The translations under genes were made by a program, and so were the position numbers. A stretch of DNA of 31,374 nt from a virus, in the IMG/VR virus record IMGVR_UViG_3300042691_018666, positions 1 through 31,374 of that record; one strand, 5' to 3'. The notes under the pieces were generated by a model. The model was given only the letters and a program-made list of their open reading frames with translations, was not told the origin of the DNA and searched no databases. Of this stretch, positions 8,084-16,131 are shown piece after piece; positions within the stretch are counted from its first letter, which is position 1, and each line of letters opens with the position of its first letter.

Positions 8084-10450
8084 TTATGCTTCTATGTATG
8101 TCTTGCTTACCTTAACAGCAGTATCTGCTGATGCGCCAGTAACCTGTAGTAGAACATTTCCGCTGCTGTATACAGCATTTGTTGTTCCAAGAACTTCATT
8201 ACTAATTACATCTGCATACTCTGTTAGATAAACGTTATTATTTCCATCAACTGCTACTAGTACTTCAATAACCTCAATGTCGTTACCCTTTTTCATTTGA
8301 ACTAAGTACTTTGCGCTTGAGTATGTTGTTGCTGACCATGTATCAATTGTTGTTGCTGAAGTTCCAGCAGTTGCTAGAGCAGAACCAAGAAGTGCATCTG
8401 CAAGAGTTACAGATCCAGCAATAACTCCACTAAATGTAGGAGTTGCTGTTGAATTGATGTCCTGTGGTAGTGATAGTGTCACTGATCCAGTTGAAGTAGA
8501 TACAGATACCTGATTAGATGTTCCAGTAAGACCTGTAACACCACTGTTAGAAATTGCTCCAGTTGTATCATTATATGAAAGACCAGTTCCTACAGCGTTA
8601 CCAACTGCGTCTTGTGCTCTTTCATCAGTAAACCATAGGTTTGTTGGTGATCCATCTTCTGCAATGTCGTCTGTTACAAGTGTACGAGTTCCACCAAGTG
8701 AGGTAGATGTTCCGTTGATTGTAATTGCTGAGTTATCAAGTGATGAATTTGGGATATTTGAAAGTGTGTTTGCTGAACCACTAATTGTCTTATTTGTTAG
8801 TGTTTGAGCGGTAGAAAGATCTGCAGTAATTGTTGTATTAATGCTAAACTCTGTACCATTGAGAGTTAATCCATTACCAGCAGTAAATGTACCTGCACCA
8901 GAGAACTGTGTAAATGAGATTGGATCTGTGCCGATTGTTGCTGGCCTTAATGTTTGTACCCATCCTGTATTTGCATAAGTACCAGAAGTTACGAAGATAA
9001 AGTCTCCGCTATCTACCTCTGTTGCTGTATCAAAGTCTGTTGCACGAAGTGCTTGACCTGAAGCCTGAACTACGTAAATACCGTTTTCTGAAGTAGTTGT
9101 CTGACCATTAACAAGAATACGATCTCCTGTTGCAAGTGTTACTCCACCAGCAGTGTCTCCATTTTCAAGAGCGGTAGCAAGTGCAACATTTGTAAGAATT
9201 GCTGCTCGTGCTGCCTCATGAACATGTAGTCCTTCTGAAACTGCATCAACATATGCCTTTGTTGCTGCATCTGTTGAGTTTTCTGGTGTTCCAAGACCTG
9301 TAATCTTGTAGGTAGCCATGCTCACATTGCCAGTTGGTGCTCCAACAGCGTTTAGTGCAAACTCTGATGGATCTACAGAAATTGCTCCTGAAGTATCATC
9401 ATAGTCAAGACCATTTCCTACGTTATTTCCCACAGCATCTTGTGCTCTTTCGTCTGTGAAATACTTGTTAGTTGATCCTTCTGCAATATCATCAGATCCT
9501 AGTGTGCGTGATCCGCCAAGAGAAGTTGATGTTCCGTTAATCGTAATTGCTGAGTTTGAAAGTTTTTCGTTTGCAATTGATCCTGCAAGCATTGTGTTTG
9601 TTACAGATCCTGTGTCTCCAGTTGTAACAACTGTACCAGTGACATCTGGAATAGTAATTGTACGGTCTGCTGTTGGGTCAGTTACTGTAAGTGTTGTTTC
9701 AAAATCATTTGCTGTAGCACCTTCAAATACAACCCCATTACCATTAACTATTGGAGATGTAAGAGTCTTATTTGTAAGTGTTTGTGTGTTGGTTGTTCCA
9801 ACTACTGCACCAGTTGCACCGTGTGTTTCTGTAAGACCTGCATGTGTTGAAACATATCCTGAAGCAGTTGACTCTGCTGCAGTCTGTGCTGCTGCTGCTG
9901 CACCGTATGCATCATAAGTGTTTGCTGTTACAGAAATTGCACCTGTTGAGTCTGTATATGTAAGACCAGTTCCAACATTGTTTCCAACTGCATCCTGTGC
10001 ACGTTCATCTGTGAAATATAGGTTTGTGCCTTCTTCAATATCAGTTGTTGACAATGCATCTACTGCTGATGTAATATCTGAAGTAAGTGCTACAGTTCCT
10101 GTTGCATCTGGAAGAGTGATTGTACGATCTGCAGTTGGGTCTGTTACTGTAAGTGTTGTTTCAAAGTTATTTGCTGTTGCACCTTCAAATACAACGCTTG
10201 ACTCAAATGTTCCAACTGCTGGGGCTGCTGCCCACTTAACACCTGCTGTTTGAGAATCGTCTGCAGTAAGGATATATCCGTTTGTTCCTAGTGCAACACG
10301 AGTTACCGTATCTGCAGCAGAGGCTACTAGTAAATCACCTTTTGCGTCTACTAGTGCTTCTGTAAGTATGTCATGACCATTTACGGTTGCTGTTGATCCT
10401 TCAACTACTAACCCTGCCTTGACTCTAAAATCTTTTGTTACTGTTGCCAT
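8084..10450 (-). CDS. Long repetitive tail fibre protein
   Basis: The 788-residue product is built from repeats. FTDERAQDAVGN followed by a GLxYxDxxGAIS block occurs three times (about 146, 331 and 605). FEGATAN(N/D)FETTLTVTDPTADRTI occurs twice (about 88 and 242). A block from about 395 to 520 is nearly the same as one in the 515-residue fibre gene. The part KGDLLVASAADTV to AGVKWAA (37-74) recurs in the 174-residue protein at 16132. These modules are typical of tail fibre shafts. AGGAG precedes the ATG. Only 15 bases separate it from the gene upstream, so it probably shares its promoter. Repeats this similar invite recombination between fibre genes. Confidence 0.88.
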   Translation of the reverse strand: MATVTKDFRVKAGLVVEGSTATVNGHDILTEALVDAKGDLLVASAADTVTRVALGTNGYILTADDSQTAGVKWAAAPAVGTFESSVVFEGATANNFETTLTVTDPTADRTITLPDATGTVALTSDITSAVDALSTTDIEEGTNLYFTDERAQDAVGNNVGTGLTYTDSTGAISVTANTYDAYGAAAAAQTAAESTASGYVSTHAGLTETHGATGAVVGTTNTQTLTNKTLTSPIVNGNGVVFEGATANDFETTLTVTDPTADRTITIPDVTGTVVTTGDTGSVTNTMLAGSIANEKLSNSAITINGTSTSLGGSRTLGSDDIAEGSTNKYFTDERAQDAVGNNVGNGLDYDDTSGAISVDPSEFALNAVGAPTGNVSMATYKITGLGTPENSTDAATKAYVDAVSEGLHVHEAARAAILTNVALATALENGDTAGGVTLATGDRILVNGQTTTSENGIYVVQASGQALRATDFDTATEVDSGDFIFVTSGTYANTGWVQTLRPATIGTDPISFTQFSGAGTFTAGNGLTLNGTEFSINTTITADLSTAQTLTNKTISGSANTLSNIPNSSLDNSAITINGTSTSLGGTRTLVTDDIAEDGSPTNLWFTDERAQDAVGNAVGTGLSYNDTTGAISNSGVTGLTGTSNQVSVSTSTGSVTLSLPQDINSTATPTFSGVIAGSVTLADALLGSALATAGTSATTIDTWSATTYSSAKYLVQMKKGNDIEVIEVLVAVDGNNNVYLTEYADVISNEVLGTTNAVYSSGNVLLQVTGASADTAVKVSKTYIEA

Positions 10451-10465
10451 TTCTTATCTCCTTGG

Positions 10466-10906
10466 TTAAGCCTTTAATCCCATACGCATATAACGTAGGG
10501 TTATAGGGGTCTGTCCGCTTACTGGAACTACAGATAGTGAAACTGTGTTTCCAGCCCTAGAGACGCTAATGGTGCCAATATTCCCATCATTGTCTACAAA
10601 ACCATACTCGCTAACTGACACATCTGTACCGTCAGGAAGAATGGTTAATTCTGTTGTATAGTACTTGTTTCCTGTACTCTTTTTAAGTGAGATCGTGTAC
10701 TTCATAGATCTCCATATTGTGGCATCAAAATTATCAAAGATTGTGGTGTTTTCAATGCCGTTGATAGTTGACTCATTGTTACCAGCAGAACCTAAATCTG
10801 TTGCTTGTGCACTTGTGGTATCAATTAAATCTTCATAATTTGCTTGAGTTGGTCTATCGCCTGTCTGAAACAGTGACTTTACGCTTGCTATTGATATTCT
10901 GGCCAT
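10466..10906 (-). CDS. Putative tail fibre or structural protein, leaderless
   Basis: The 146-residue product begins MARISIASVKSLFQTGDRPTQANYEDLID, a start often seen in small phage fibre or baseplate proteins. No catalytic motif or membrane segment is visible. I chose the ATG at 10906 over the TTG at 10912 because TGATATAAT ends exactly six bases before it, which places the transcript start on the ATG itself. The gene heads a group with the 788- and 150-residue fibres downstream. The exact function is not recognisable. Confidence 0.7.
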   Translation of the reverse strand: MARISIASVKSLFQTGDRPTQANYEDLIDTTSAQATDLGSAGNNESTINGIENTTIFDNFDATIWRSMKYTISLKKSTGNKYYTTELTILPDGTDVSVSEYGFVDNDGNIGTISVSRAGNTVSLSVVPVSGQTPITLRYMRMGLKA

Positions 10907-10912
10907 GCCCAA

Positions 10913-10918
10913 ATTATA
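10913..10918 (-). promoter_or_regulatory. Extended -10, leaderless type
   Basis: TGATATAAT on the minus strand, then six bases, then ATG at 10906. The start of transcription should coincide with the start codon. Confidence 0.6.
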
Positions 10919-10926
10919 TCACATTA

Positions 10927-11148
10927 TTAAAGTATATAGTTATTGATTTCAATGATTTGCAAACCAATTCCTGGAACATTGGCATTTGCTCCAGCAAGTC
11001 CTATGGTAGTAAACTTAACTCTAAAAGGGATCACCTCGTTAATACGAATACCTCTACTTACAGGTATTATATTTGTTATTGGGTGGTCTATATCTTTAAT
11101 TACCCTTGCTTTTTGCAGGGTATCGTCAATGATTACTGCAGATGCCAT
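10927..11148 (-). CDS. Small structural protein of unknown function
   Basis: This 73-residue product (MASAVIIDDTLQKARVIKD) has no recognisable motif. Predicted beta-rich stretches and the location between tail genes suggest a small virion protein. It starts two bases after the stop of the RGDT-motif gene, so it is probably read from the same mRNA by translational coupling. It ends about 20 bases before the next gene. Confidence 0.65.
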   Translation of the reverse strand: MASAVIIDDTLQKARVIKDIDHPITNIIPVSRGIRINEVIPFRVKFTTIGLAGANANVPGIGLQIIEINNYIL

Positions 11149-11150
11149 AG

Positions 11151-11567
11151 TTATGAAACTATTTCGCTATTTGTAACATCTTCAATAACAACGACAGTGC
11201 CACGAGCAACCGTCCAGACTCTTGATTCATCTCTTAACTCAATATCAAAAATATCACCAGTCTCAAGAAGCACTGACTCATTGGCAGTTAAAGAAACTGT
11301 AAACTCTCCTGGACCATCTATGTCAGTTGGAATTGGCTCTAGTTCAACAATAAGTTCTGCATTGTCTGTAAAGTCTCCAGGTGTTGTGTTTGGTCTCTTT
11401 ACTTCCATAGCGATTGTCCAGTCTACAATTGTGAGTGGATCCTTGTTGTCATCTGTTACATAAACTCTAAATGCTGCTGTATCGCCTCTGACTACCGTCC
11501 AAGTTACAGTAGGAGGTTTCAAACCAACAAGATAGTTTTCTTGTGCTTGATTTCTTAATATAGCCAT
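11151..11567 (-). CDS. RGDT-motif beta-sandwich tail protein, leaderless
   Basis: The 138-residue product contains TWTVVRGDTAAFRVYVTDD near residue 22. It shares this block with the genes at 18448 (WTVVRGDTGTLKVEF) and 17238 (YYRGDTYQFVI). The rest alternates hydrophobic and polar residues like an immunoglobulin or BppU-type baseplate domain. The three form a paralogous set, most likely adaptors or small receptor-binding parts of the tail. TGGTATAAT ends six bases before the ATG, so the mRNA should be leaderless. The function is an inference from family shape and place. Confidence 0.7.
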   Translation of the reverse strand: MAILRNQAQENYLVGLKPPTVTWTVVRGDTAAFRVYVTDDNKDPLTIVDWTIAMEVKRPNTTPGDFTDNAELIVELEPIPTDIDGPGEFTVSLTANESVLLETGDIFDIELRDESRVWTVARGTVVVIEDVTNSEIVS

Positions 11568-11573
11568 TTTTAA

Positions 11574-11579
11574 ATTATA
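11574..11579 (-). promoter_or_regulatory. Extended -10, leaderless type
   Basis: TGGTATAAT on the minus strand, six bases, then the ATG at 11567. Confidence 0.6.
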
Positions 11580-11582
11580 CCA

Positions 11583-12101
11583 TTATGAGAGGCCATTTTT
11601 TAATGCTCCCCATGTTCCATTTCCTTTAGGCTGACCAACAATTATTGTTCCAGTTGATGCATTTGAAGTTGCAACAACTGCTACTGCTCCTGATACAGGG
11701 CTTGCAGTTAGTCCTCCACCGTTTGCAACATATAATATATCTCCAGCGGTATATGAAGAAGTGTCTAAACCTTGAAATACACCAGAGATAATTATTACTC
11801 CATCTGTTGCATTAGATATTGCTGACTGAGTTATTCCAACTACTGGAAAAGTATTTAGGTCATCTGAATCACATTTTGCAATAGTTGGTTTTGTTGAATA
11901 TCCAGAAATATAAACTGGAGTTCCTTTTGCAATTGTTGATCCTGTTGTATTTCTAACTTCTAGAGAAGTAAATGGAACACCAACATTAGATAAAATATCT
12001 TCTAGTCGTTCTGCAAGGGATTGAATGTCCTCATGAACATTAACGGGGTCGCTTAAAACAGGATAGGGAAGATCATAATTAGTAGTTGAACCAGTAGCCA
12101 T
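11583..12101 (-). CDS. Tail-associated structural protein
   Basis: The 172-residue product begins MATGSTTNYDLPYPV. A central domain (VRNTTGSTIAKGTPVYISG to VVGITQSAI, then GLDTSSYTAGDILYVANGGGLT) is a common phage fibre or decoration module. The ATG at 12101 is preferred over one 30 bases upstream, because TGGTATAAT lies ten bases before it and leaves a leader of only about four bases. The farther start would precede the transcript. The gene faces away from the lysozyme gene across a 146-base divergent region. Confidence 0.72.
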   Translation of the reverse strand: MATGSTTNYDLPYPVLSDPVNVHEDIQSLAERLEDILSNVGVPFTSLEVRNTTGSTIAKGTPVYISGYSTKPTIAKCDSDDLNTFPVVGITQSAISNATDGVIIISGVFQGLDTSSYTAGDILYVANGGGLTASPVSGAVAVVATSNASTGTIIVGQPKGNGTWGALKNGLS

Positions 12102-12111
12102 AGTACTTATT

Positions 12112-12117
12112 ATTATA
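12112..12117 (-). promoter_or_regulatory. Extended -10 for the gene at 11583
   Basis: TGGTATAAT on the minus strand, ten bases before the ATG. The predicted leader is about four bases. Confidence 0.5.
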
Positions 12118-12166
12118 CCACTTACCCGCATAAAAAATAAAAAGTTACCAAAATGTTACCTAAAGT

Positions 12167-12196
12167 TTGACTTATGACCCAATTTCATGTTATAAT
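12167..12196 (+). promoter_or_regulatory. Lysozyme promoter
   Basis: TTGACT (12167-12172), an 18-base spacer, and TGTTATAAT with the hexamer at 12191-12196. This is one of few late promoters here with a good -35. Predicted start is base 12203. Confidence 0.7.
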
Positions 12197-12202
12197 TAAT
12201 AC

Positions 12203-12226
12203 ATGCTACTAACAAGTAGCATTTTT
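12203..12226 (+). terminator. Transcript-5'-end hairpin, possible attenuator
   Basis: ATGCTACT and AGTAGCAT form a perfect 8-bp stem around AACA, followed by a run of five T. It begins at the predicted first base of the lysozyme mRNA. It could stabilise the 5' end or act as an early terminator or attenuator; the U-run favours some termination. Confidence 0.6.
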
Positions 12227-12247
12227 AGTCTCTAGGAGGTTTTTATT

Positions 12248-12793
12248 ATGAGAAGAGATTTGAAGGCTTGGATTGGAATCCTAGCACTGGTAGGGGTTGT
12301 TGCACCATTTAGCAACTTTGCCAATGCATCAAGTACGGAAAATAATTTACTAATTAAACAGGCTGAAAACCCTGCTGCCACCCACAAGGTGGCTTTTGTT
12401 ATTTCTAAAGCAAATAAATTAGAAAGTTATGAGAATAAGACACACCTCACAGATCGTGAGTTAAAAGAACTTCTTTATCTTGTGGGGTTTAGAGGTAAGG
12501 ACTTGGTTGTGGCTTGGGCCATTGCTAAGAAAGAATCTAATGGTCGTCCTTTAGCATTTAATGGAAACCATAAGACTGGTGACTCATCCTATGGGATGTT
12601 TCAAATTAATATGATTGATAACTTGGGTCCAGATAGACGAGATAAGTTTGATCTTAACTCTAACGCTGAACTATTTAATCCCGTAAAAAATGCTGAGATT
12701 GCATACTACATGTCTAGGGGTGGAGAAGATTGGTCTTCTTGGAAGGGCATAACACCTAAAACTAAAATGTGGATGAACAAGTTTCCTAAATAA
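12248..12793 (+). CDS. Secreted lysozyme / SLT-type transglycosylase (endolysin candidate)
   Basis: The 181-residue product starts with a signal sequence: basic MRRDLKAW, a hydrophobic core to about residue 20, and a likely cleavage site after ANA (27). Residues about 75-180 form a lysozyme-like domain. The catalytic glutamate candidate is Glu96 in AKKESNGRP, followed by SYGMFQIN (114-121) and a helix NPVKNAEIA (144-152). This resembles soluble lytic transglycosylases and resuscitation-factor type wall hydrolases. Export by the host Sec system would avoid a need for a holin to release it. A strong AGGAGG stands six bases before the ATG. It may act in lysis or, less likely, as a virion wall hydrolase. 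No peptidoglycan-binding domain is present. Confidence 0.85.
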   Translation: MRRDLKAWIGILALVGVVAPFSNFANASSTENNLLIKQAENPAATHKVAFVISKANKLESYENKTHLTDRELKELLYLVGFRGKDLVVAWAIAKKESNGRPLAFNGNHKTGDSSYGMFQINMIDNLGPDRRDKFDLNSNAELFNPVKNAEIAYYMSRGGEDWSSWKGITPKTKMWMNKFPK

Positions 12794-12804
12794 CTATTCT
12801 GTGA

Positions 12805-12810
12805 TATACT
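12805..12810 (+). promoter_or_regulatory. Extended -10 for the tandem DUF6065-like genes
   Basis: TGATATACT lies 20 bases before the ATG at 12830, leaving a short leader with GGGGGAA. No clear -35 is seen. Confidence 0.5.
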
Positions 12811-12829
12811 TTATTTTATTGGGGGAACT

Positions 12830-13552
12830 ATGAAGAAAAAAATAGTAAAATTTTTTAGAGAAATTGAACTTCAGGGTGCGGAATTTTTAGATAAACCAAA
12901 ACCAGCAAAAGCGTATATACCAAAATGGTATAAAGATTCTGAATCGTATTCAGATGACAACTATCCACATTTTCATGGAAATGGGGAAGTTGGAAATACA
13001 AACGCTGGTTTAAAAAAATGCATTCCTTTTTTAGATGGTATGACATATGGATATATGCTAGAAACTGCAATGGATATAATTGTTGAACTTGATGATGCTG
13101 GAAATCCAAGACTTTCTTGGGGTGGAACTCCAAAACCACTTGCTGAAAGATTTGGAAAAGTTGGATCATTAATTCCAAGACCTTCTGGACACCATGAAAA
13201 TCATTTTGCTTGGCAACTTCCTTTTGGATTTAAAACTCCTAATGGATATAGTTGTATGATAACTCACCCATTAAATAGATTTGATCTTCCATTTACAACT
13301 ACTTCTGGAGTAATGGATAGCGATAAATATTCTACTGGTGGATTCATTCCTTTTTTTTTGAGAAAAGATTTTGAAGGAATAATTCCAGCAGGGACACCAT
13401 ATGCACAACTAATTTTTATTAAAAGAGACAGTTGGAAGTCTATTGAAGATCCAGAATTATCAAAAAATGCAAAAAAACTAAGATGGAAAACAAGAGCAGT
13501 TCATTCTGGATATTATAAAAATAACTCTTGGCAAAGAAAAAGTTTTGAATAA
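12830..13552 (+). CDS. Phage protein of a DUF6065-like family, paralogue 1
   Basis: The 240-residue product is one of three clear paralogues here. Shared blocks are AKAYIPKWYKD (26-36), KKCIPFLDGMTYGYM (62-76), GYS (139-141), DSDKY (163-167), PFFLRKDFEGII (174-185), GTPYAQ (188-193), KRDSW (198-202), and a C-terminal W..KSF. The pattern GY(S), then LPF, then G(V)xDxDKY, then GxxxxGTP resembles DUF6065 proteins. That link is by eye and remote. The function of such proteins is unknown, though they travel with tryptophan-halogenase genes in phages. The next paralogue overlaps its stop by one base (TAATG), so the two are coupled. No membrane segment is present. Confidence 0.75.
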   Translation: MKKKIVKFFREIELQGAEFLDKPKPAKAYIPKWYKDSESYSDDNYPHFHGNGEVGNTNAGLKKCIPFLDGMTYGYMLETAMDIIVELDDAGNPRLSWGGTPKPLAERFGKVGSLIPRPSGHHENHFAWQLPFGFKTPNGYSCMITHPLNRFDLPFTTTSGVMDSDKYSTGGFIPFFLRKDFEGIIPAGTPYAQLIFIKRDSWKSIEDPELSKNAKKLRWKTRAVHSGYYKNNSWQRKSFE

Positions 13553-14295
13553 TGGCTCAAAAAATCAAATTTGTTTTGGCTGAAAAAAAATATAAATCTA
13601 TTGCTCCAACGCCAGTGCCTGCTATAAAAATGTTGCCTGAATGGTTTAAGAATACTCCATCTACATGGAATAGTAAGAATCCAAACATGCCTATTTTAAC
13701 ACCTCATGATGATCATCACTATGAAACAAAGCAAATAAATTTAACAATAAAAAAATGTGTTCCTTTAAGAGATTCAATGTCTATGGGATATATAATTCCA
13801 ACTATTGCAGATATTCAAGTAAAAAATATTGAAGAAACAGGTGAAAAGTATTTAAACTGGATACTTCCAAATTCAACACTAATTACTGGACATAATGAAG
13901 ATCAATTACCACTTTTACCAGTAGGAGACGAGTTTCAGGAATATGCATATAAGTGGATTAATCCATATTTTATAAAAACACCAAAAGGCTATAGTTCTTT
14001 ATTTATAACACCAATGCATCACGATCTTCCTTTTTACTGTCTGCCAGGTGTTGTAGATACTGATAAATATCCTGCAGTTGTACACTTCCCATTTTTCATG
14101 AAAAAAGATTTTCAAGGAATTATTGAAAAAGGTACTCCTATGATTCAGGTTATACCTTTTAAAAGAGATGAGTGGTTGTCAGAAATAGATAATTCTGGAG
14201 ATGGTTTTGACAATGTAGATGCTATGAGTTTAATTAGATCAAAAATTATAGCATCATATAGAAATCAATTTTGGAACAAGAAAACCTTTAATTAA
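13552..14295 (+). CDS. Phage protein of a DUF6065-like family, paralogue 2
   Basis: The 247-residue product shares every main block with paralogue 1: PAIKMLPEWFK near residue 23, KKCVPLRDSMSMGYIIP, GYSSLFITP, VDTDKYPAV, PFFMKKDFQGII, GTPMIQVIPFKRDEW and a C-terminal FWNKKTF. It adds a slightly longer acidic loop before the last helix. The two genes probably arose by tandem duplication. The start codon overlaps the preceding stop. The gene ends four bases from the converging minus-strand gene, with a 16-bp perfect AT palindrome (AATTAATATATTAATT, 14290-14305) across the junction but no proper terminator. Confidence 0.75.
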   Translation: MAQKIKFVLAEKKYKSIAPTPVPAIKMLPEWFKNTPSTWNSKNPNMPILTPHDDHHYETKQINLTIKKCVPLRDSMSMGYIIPTIADIQVKNIEETGEKYLNWILPNSTLITGHNEDQLPLLPVGDEFQEYAYKWINPYFIKTPKGYSSLFITPMHHDLPFYCLPGVVDTDKYPAVVHFPFFMKKDFQGIIEKGTPMIQVIPFKRDEWLSEIDNSGDGFDNVDAMSLIRSKIIASYRNQFWNKKTFN

Positions 14296-14299
14296 TATA

Positions 14300-14680
14300 T
14301 TAATTAGTAGGATTTACTTGAATACCTTTAGAGCGAAGAACTTCAGCAAGTTCCTCTTGATCTAAAAGGTCCCAACGGCTTTCAACTTGATTCCAGTCAT
14401 ATAGTTTTCCATCCGATGGATAGTCTACTGGTGGTATCCATCTATTTTCTACTCCCCAAACCCAATTCTCAAATGGCTTTGGTGGCTTACCTAATGTATT
14501 TGTTTCTGGATCATAAACGCTATTAATTGCTGCTGTAAATCCAGGATTTAACAAAAGATCTGCACCAAGGGCTACTCTAAAAGTTTCTAGTTCTTCTGGT
14601 GTATCAACCATCTCTTCTTCAACGACTATGTTTGTTACAACAACATTGTCTTTTATTACTGCAATATCAACTGTTGCCAT
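14300..14680 (-). CDS. Tail-fibre-associated protein (assembly-type)
   Basis: The 126-residue product ends with a block (ENRWIPPVDYPSDGKLYDWNQ, about 87-107) typical of small proteins encoded next to phage tail fibres, often called tail fibre assembly or adhesin-cap proteins. The N-terminus MATVDIAVIKDNVVVTN is a short beta region. AGGAG overlaps the stop of the upstream adhesin gene. Two ATGs stand in a row; the second (14680) has the better spacing, and the first at 14683 would add one residue. The partner is probably the FN3 and glycine-rich adhesin just upstream. Confidence 0.7.
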   Translation of the reverse strand: MATVDIAVIKDNVVVTNIVVEEEMVDTPEELETFRVALGADLLLNPGFTAAINSVYDPETNTLGKPPKPFENWVWGVENRWIPPVDYPSDGKLYDWNQVESRWDLLDQEELAEVLRSKGIQVNPTN

Positions 14681-14688
14681 CATATCTC

Positions 14689-15735
14689 CTATGCATACCA
14701 ATAAATTCGTGCGATTCCTGCAGAACCAAAGTTATTCCAAGCACCGCCATTACCATGTCCAGAAGCAGCCGTTCCTGTTGATCCTCCTGGTGGATTCATT
14801 CCATTGAAAGACGCAGTTGAACCTCCAGCACCATAATTTGAACCACCTGTTGGCTGATACCAGTAGTTACCTTGTGGGGCATCAGATGCACCATTAAATG
14901 GGTTTCCTGCTCCACCACCGCCTGTTCCCCAACCTGCCCCAAACTGCTCTGCTCTATTAAATGTAGCCATAATAATATTTGTATTTCCATTTGGTGCTAG
15001 ATGAGCCATCGAAGCACCCATAGCACCTGCTTGAAGATTAGATTGATCAAAATACATACTGCCACTGTATATATTAGAAAAACCACCAGGACCACCGTGT
15101 GATGTATATGTTGTTCCGCCAATAACAATTGATGTATTTCCACCATGTGCTGATGAACCTGAGTTAGTTCCTCTTGCACCAATTGTTACAGTATAGCCAG
15201 TTGATGGAGTAACGCTTACATCAAGCCATGCTTTAACATCTGAGGCATTTCCTCCTTGACCTTGGCGATTGCTACCGCCACCACCACCGCCACCTACTAA
15301 ATAAAAGTTTGCCTTTGTAACACCTGCAGGGCATGTCCATGTTCCAGTTGAGGTAAAGTCTTGATAAGTAAGCGTTCCTAAGCCAAACTTAAGTGTTGCT
15401 GTAAATGAATTTGCTTGTCCTGCTCCAACACTGTTATTTGGTGTAATTCTAAATGTATAATTTGTTCCGTTGGTTAAACCAGTGATATTTGCTGTTGTTC
15501 CTGCTTGGTTTGCTGCAAAAGTTGTATACGATCCAACAGAAGTTACAGCATGCTCTACCTTATAACCAGTGATTGTGTCGTTTCCGTTATTTGATGGTGC
15601 AGACCAAGAAAGGTCCATCTGTGTTGCAGATGATGGTGTTGCACTAAAGGTAGATATTGGTCCAGGAGTTGTCTTTGCTGGGAAAGATGCACCTGTTGCT
15701 GTGCTTTGTATTGATCCATTAGAACGTATTGCCAT
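14689..15735 (-). CDS. Tail adhesin with FN3 and glycine-rich domains
   Basis: The 348-residue product has a fibronectin type III domain (about 23-115: PGPISTFSATPSSATQMDLSW, then GYKVEH and NGTNYTFRITP). A glycine-rich adhesin region follows (about 120-348) beginning FTSTGTWTCPAGVTKANFYLVGGG, with GGGGGGGSN and GWGTGGGGAGN. Such glycine-rich domains form the receptor-binding tips of many phage tail fibres. The C-terminus (GSAGIARIYWY) is the usual end of this fold. It starts two bases after the preceding gene and has no promoter of its own, so it is in an operon with the 110-residue protein. I regard this as the likeliest host-range determinant of the right tail cluster. Confidence 0.85.
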   Translation of the reverse strand: MAIRSNGSIQSTATGASFPAKTTPGPISTFSATPSSATQMDLSWSAPSNNGNDTITGYKVEHAVTSVGSYTTFAANQAGTTANITGLTNGTNYTFRITPNNSVGAGQANSFTATLKFGLGTLTYQDFTSTGTWTCPAGVTKANFYLVGGGGGGGSNRQGQGGNASDVKAWLDVSVTPSTGYTVTIGARGTNSGSSAHGGNTSIVIGGTTYTSHGGPGGFSNIYSGSMYFDQSNLQAGAMGASMAHLAPNGNTNIIMATFNRAEQFGAGWGTGGGGAGNPFNGASDAPQGNYWYQPTGGSNYGAGGSTASFNGMNPPGGSTGTAASGHGNGGAWNNFGSAGIARIYWYA

Positions 15736-15737
15736 GA

Positions 15738-16070
15738 TTAGGAAATCTCGCTTCCAAATGCTTGAAACGCTAGTGCGTTATTTGTACCAGATGTTACTCT
15801 GATAAGGTCTGCTGCTCCAAGAGTTAGTCCTACAGTAAATGTAACTGTTGATGTTGCTGGAATTGAAACAGTCTTTAAGAATGTGTTTGCGTTTGCAGAG
15901 GCTGCACCATTAACACAAACGTTAATTGTTGCATTTGCTGCTGTTCCAGTTAAGTTTGATACAGAAACTGTTGATACTACTGCTTGTGTTGAAGAAGGCA
16001 CAGTATAAAGTGTTGCCTCTGATGTATTTGCTGGTGCTAGTTGTCCAAGCACCTTATAAGTTGTTGGCAT
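15738..16070 (-). CDS. Small tail structural protein
   Basis: The 110-residue product is rich in Thr, Ala, Ser and Val and predicted to be all beta (SEATLYTVPSSTQAVVSTVSVSNLTG). Short proteins of this kind lie next to receptor-binding genes in many phages and probably decorate or cap the fibre. GAGGAG precedes the ATG with good spacing. A TGTTATAAT promoter lies about 47 bases upstream. The two genes downstream follow closely, so this one heads the adhesin operon. Confidence 0.7.
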   Translation of the reverse strand: MPTTYKVLGQLAPANTSEATLYTVPSSTQAVVSTVSVSNLTGTAANATINVCVNGAASANANTFLKTVSIPATSTVTFTVGLTLGAADLIRVTSGTNNALAFQAFGSEIS

Positions 16071-16116
16071 TTATTTTTCTCCTCTTTTTCTGTGCACTTG
16101 CACTGAATCTATGCTA

Positions 16117-16122
16117 ATTATA
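16117..16122 (-). promoter_or_regulatory. Extended -10 for the adhesin operon
   Basis: TGTTATAAT on the minus strand, about 47 bases before the ATG at 16070. It overlaps the region just past the stop of nothing else on this strand except the 16132 gene, so it lies in a true gap. Confidence 0.5.
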
Positions 16123-16131
16123 ACATACATT

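Noticed and set aside
9456-10253. Long plus-strand open frames opposite the 788-residue fibre
   Set aside because: They mirror the repeats of the fibre gene (Val/Ser/Pro-rich shadows) and have no start signals.
14290-14305. 16-bp perfect palindrome at the junction of converging genes
   Set aside because: It is all A and T, has no GC stem and no U-run, and can arise by chance, so I did not call it a terminator.
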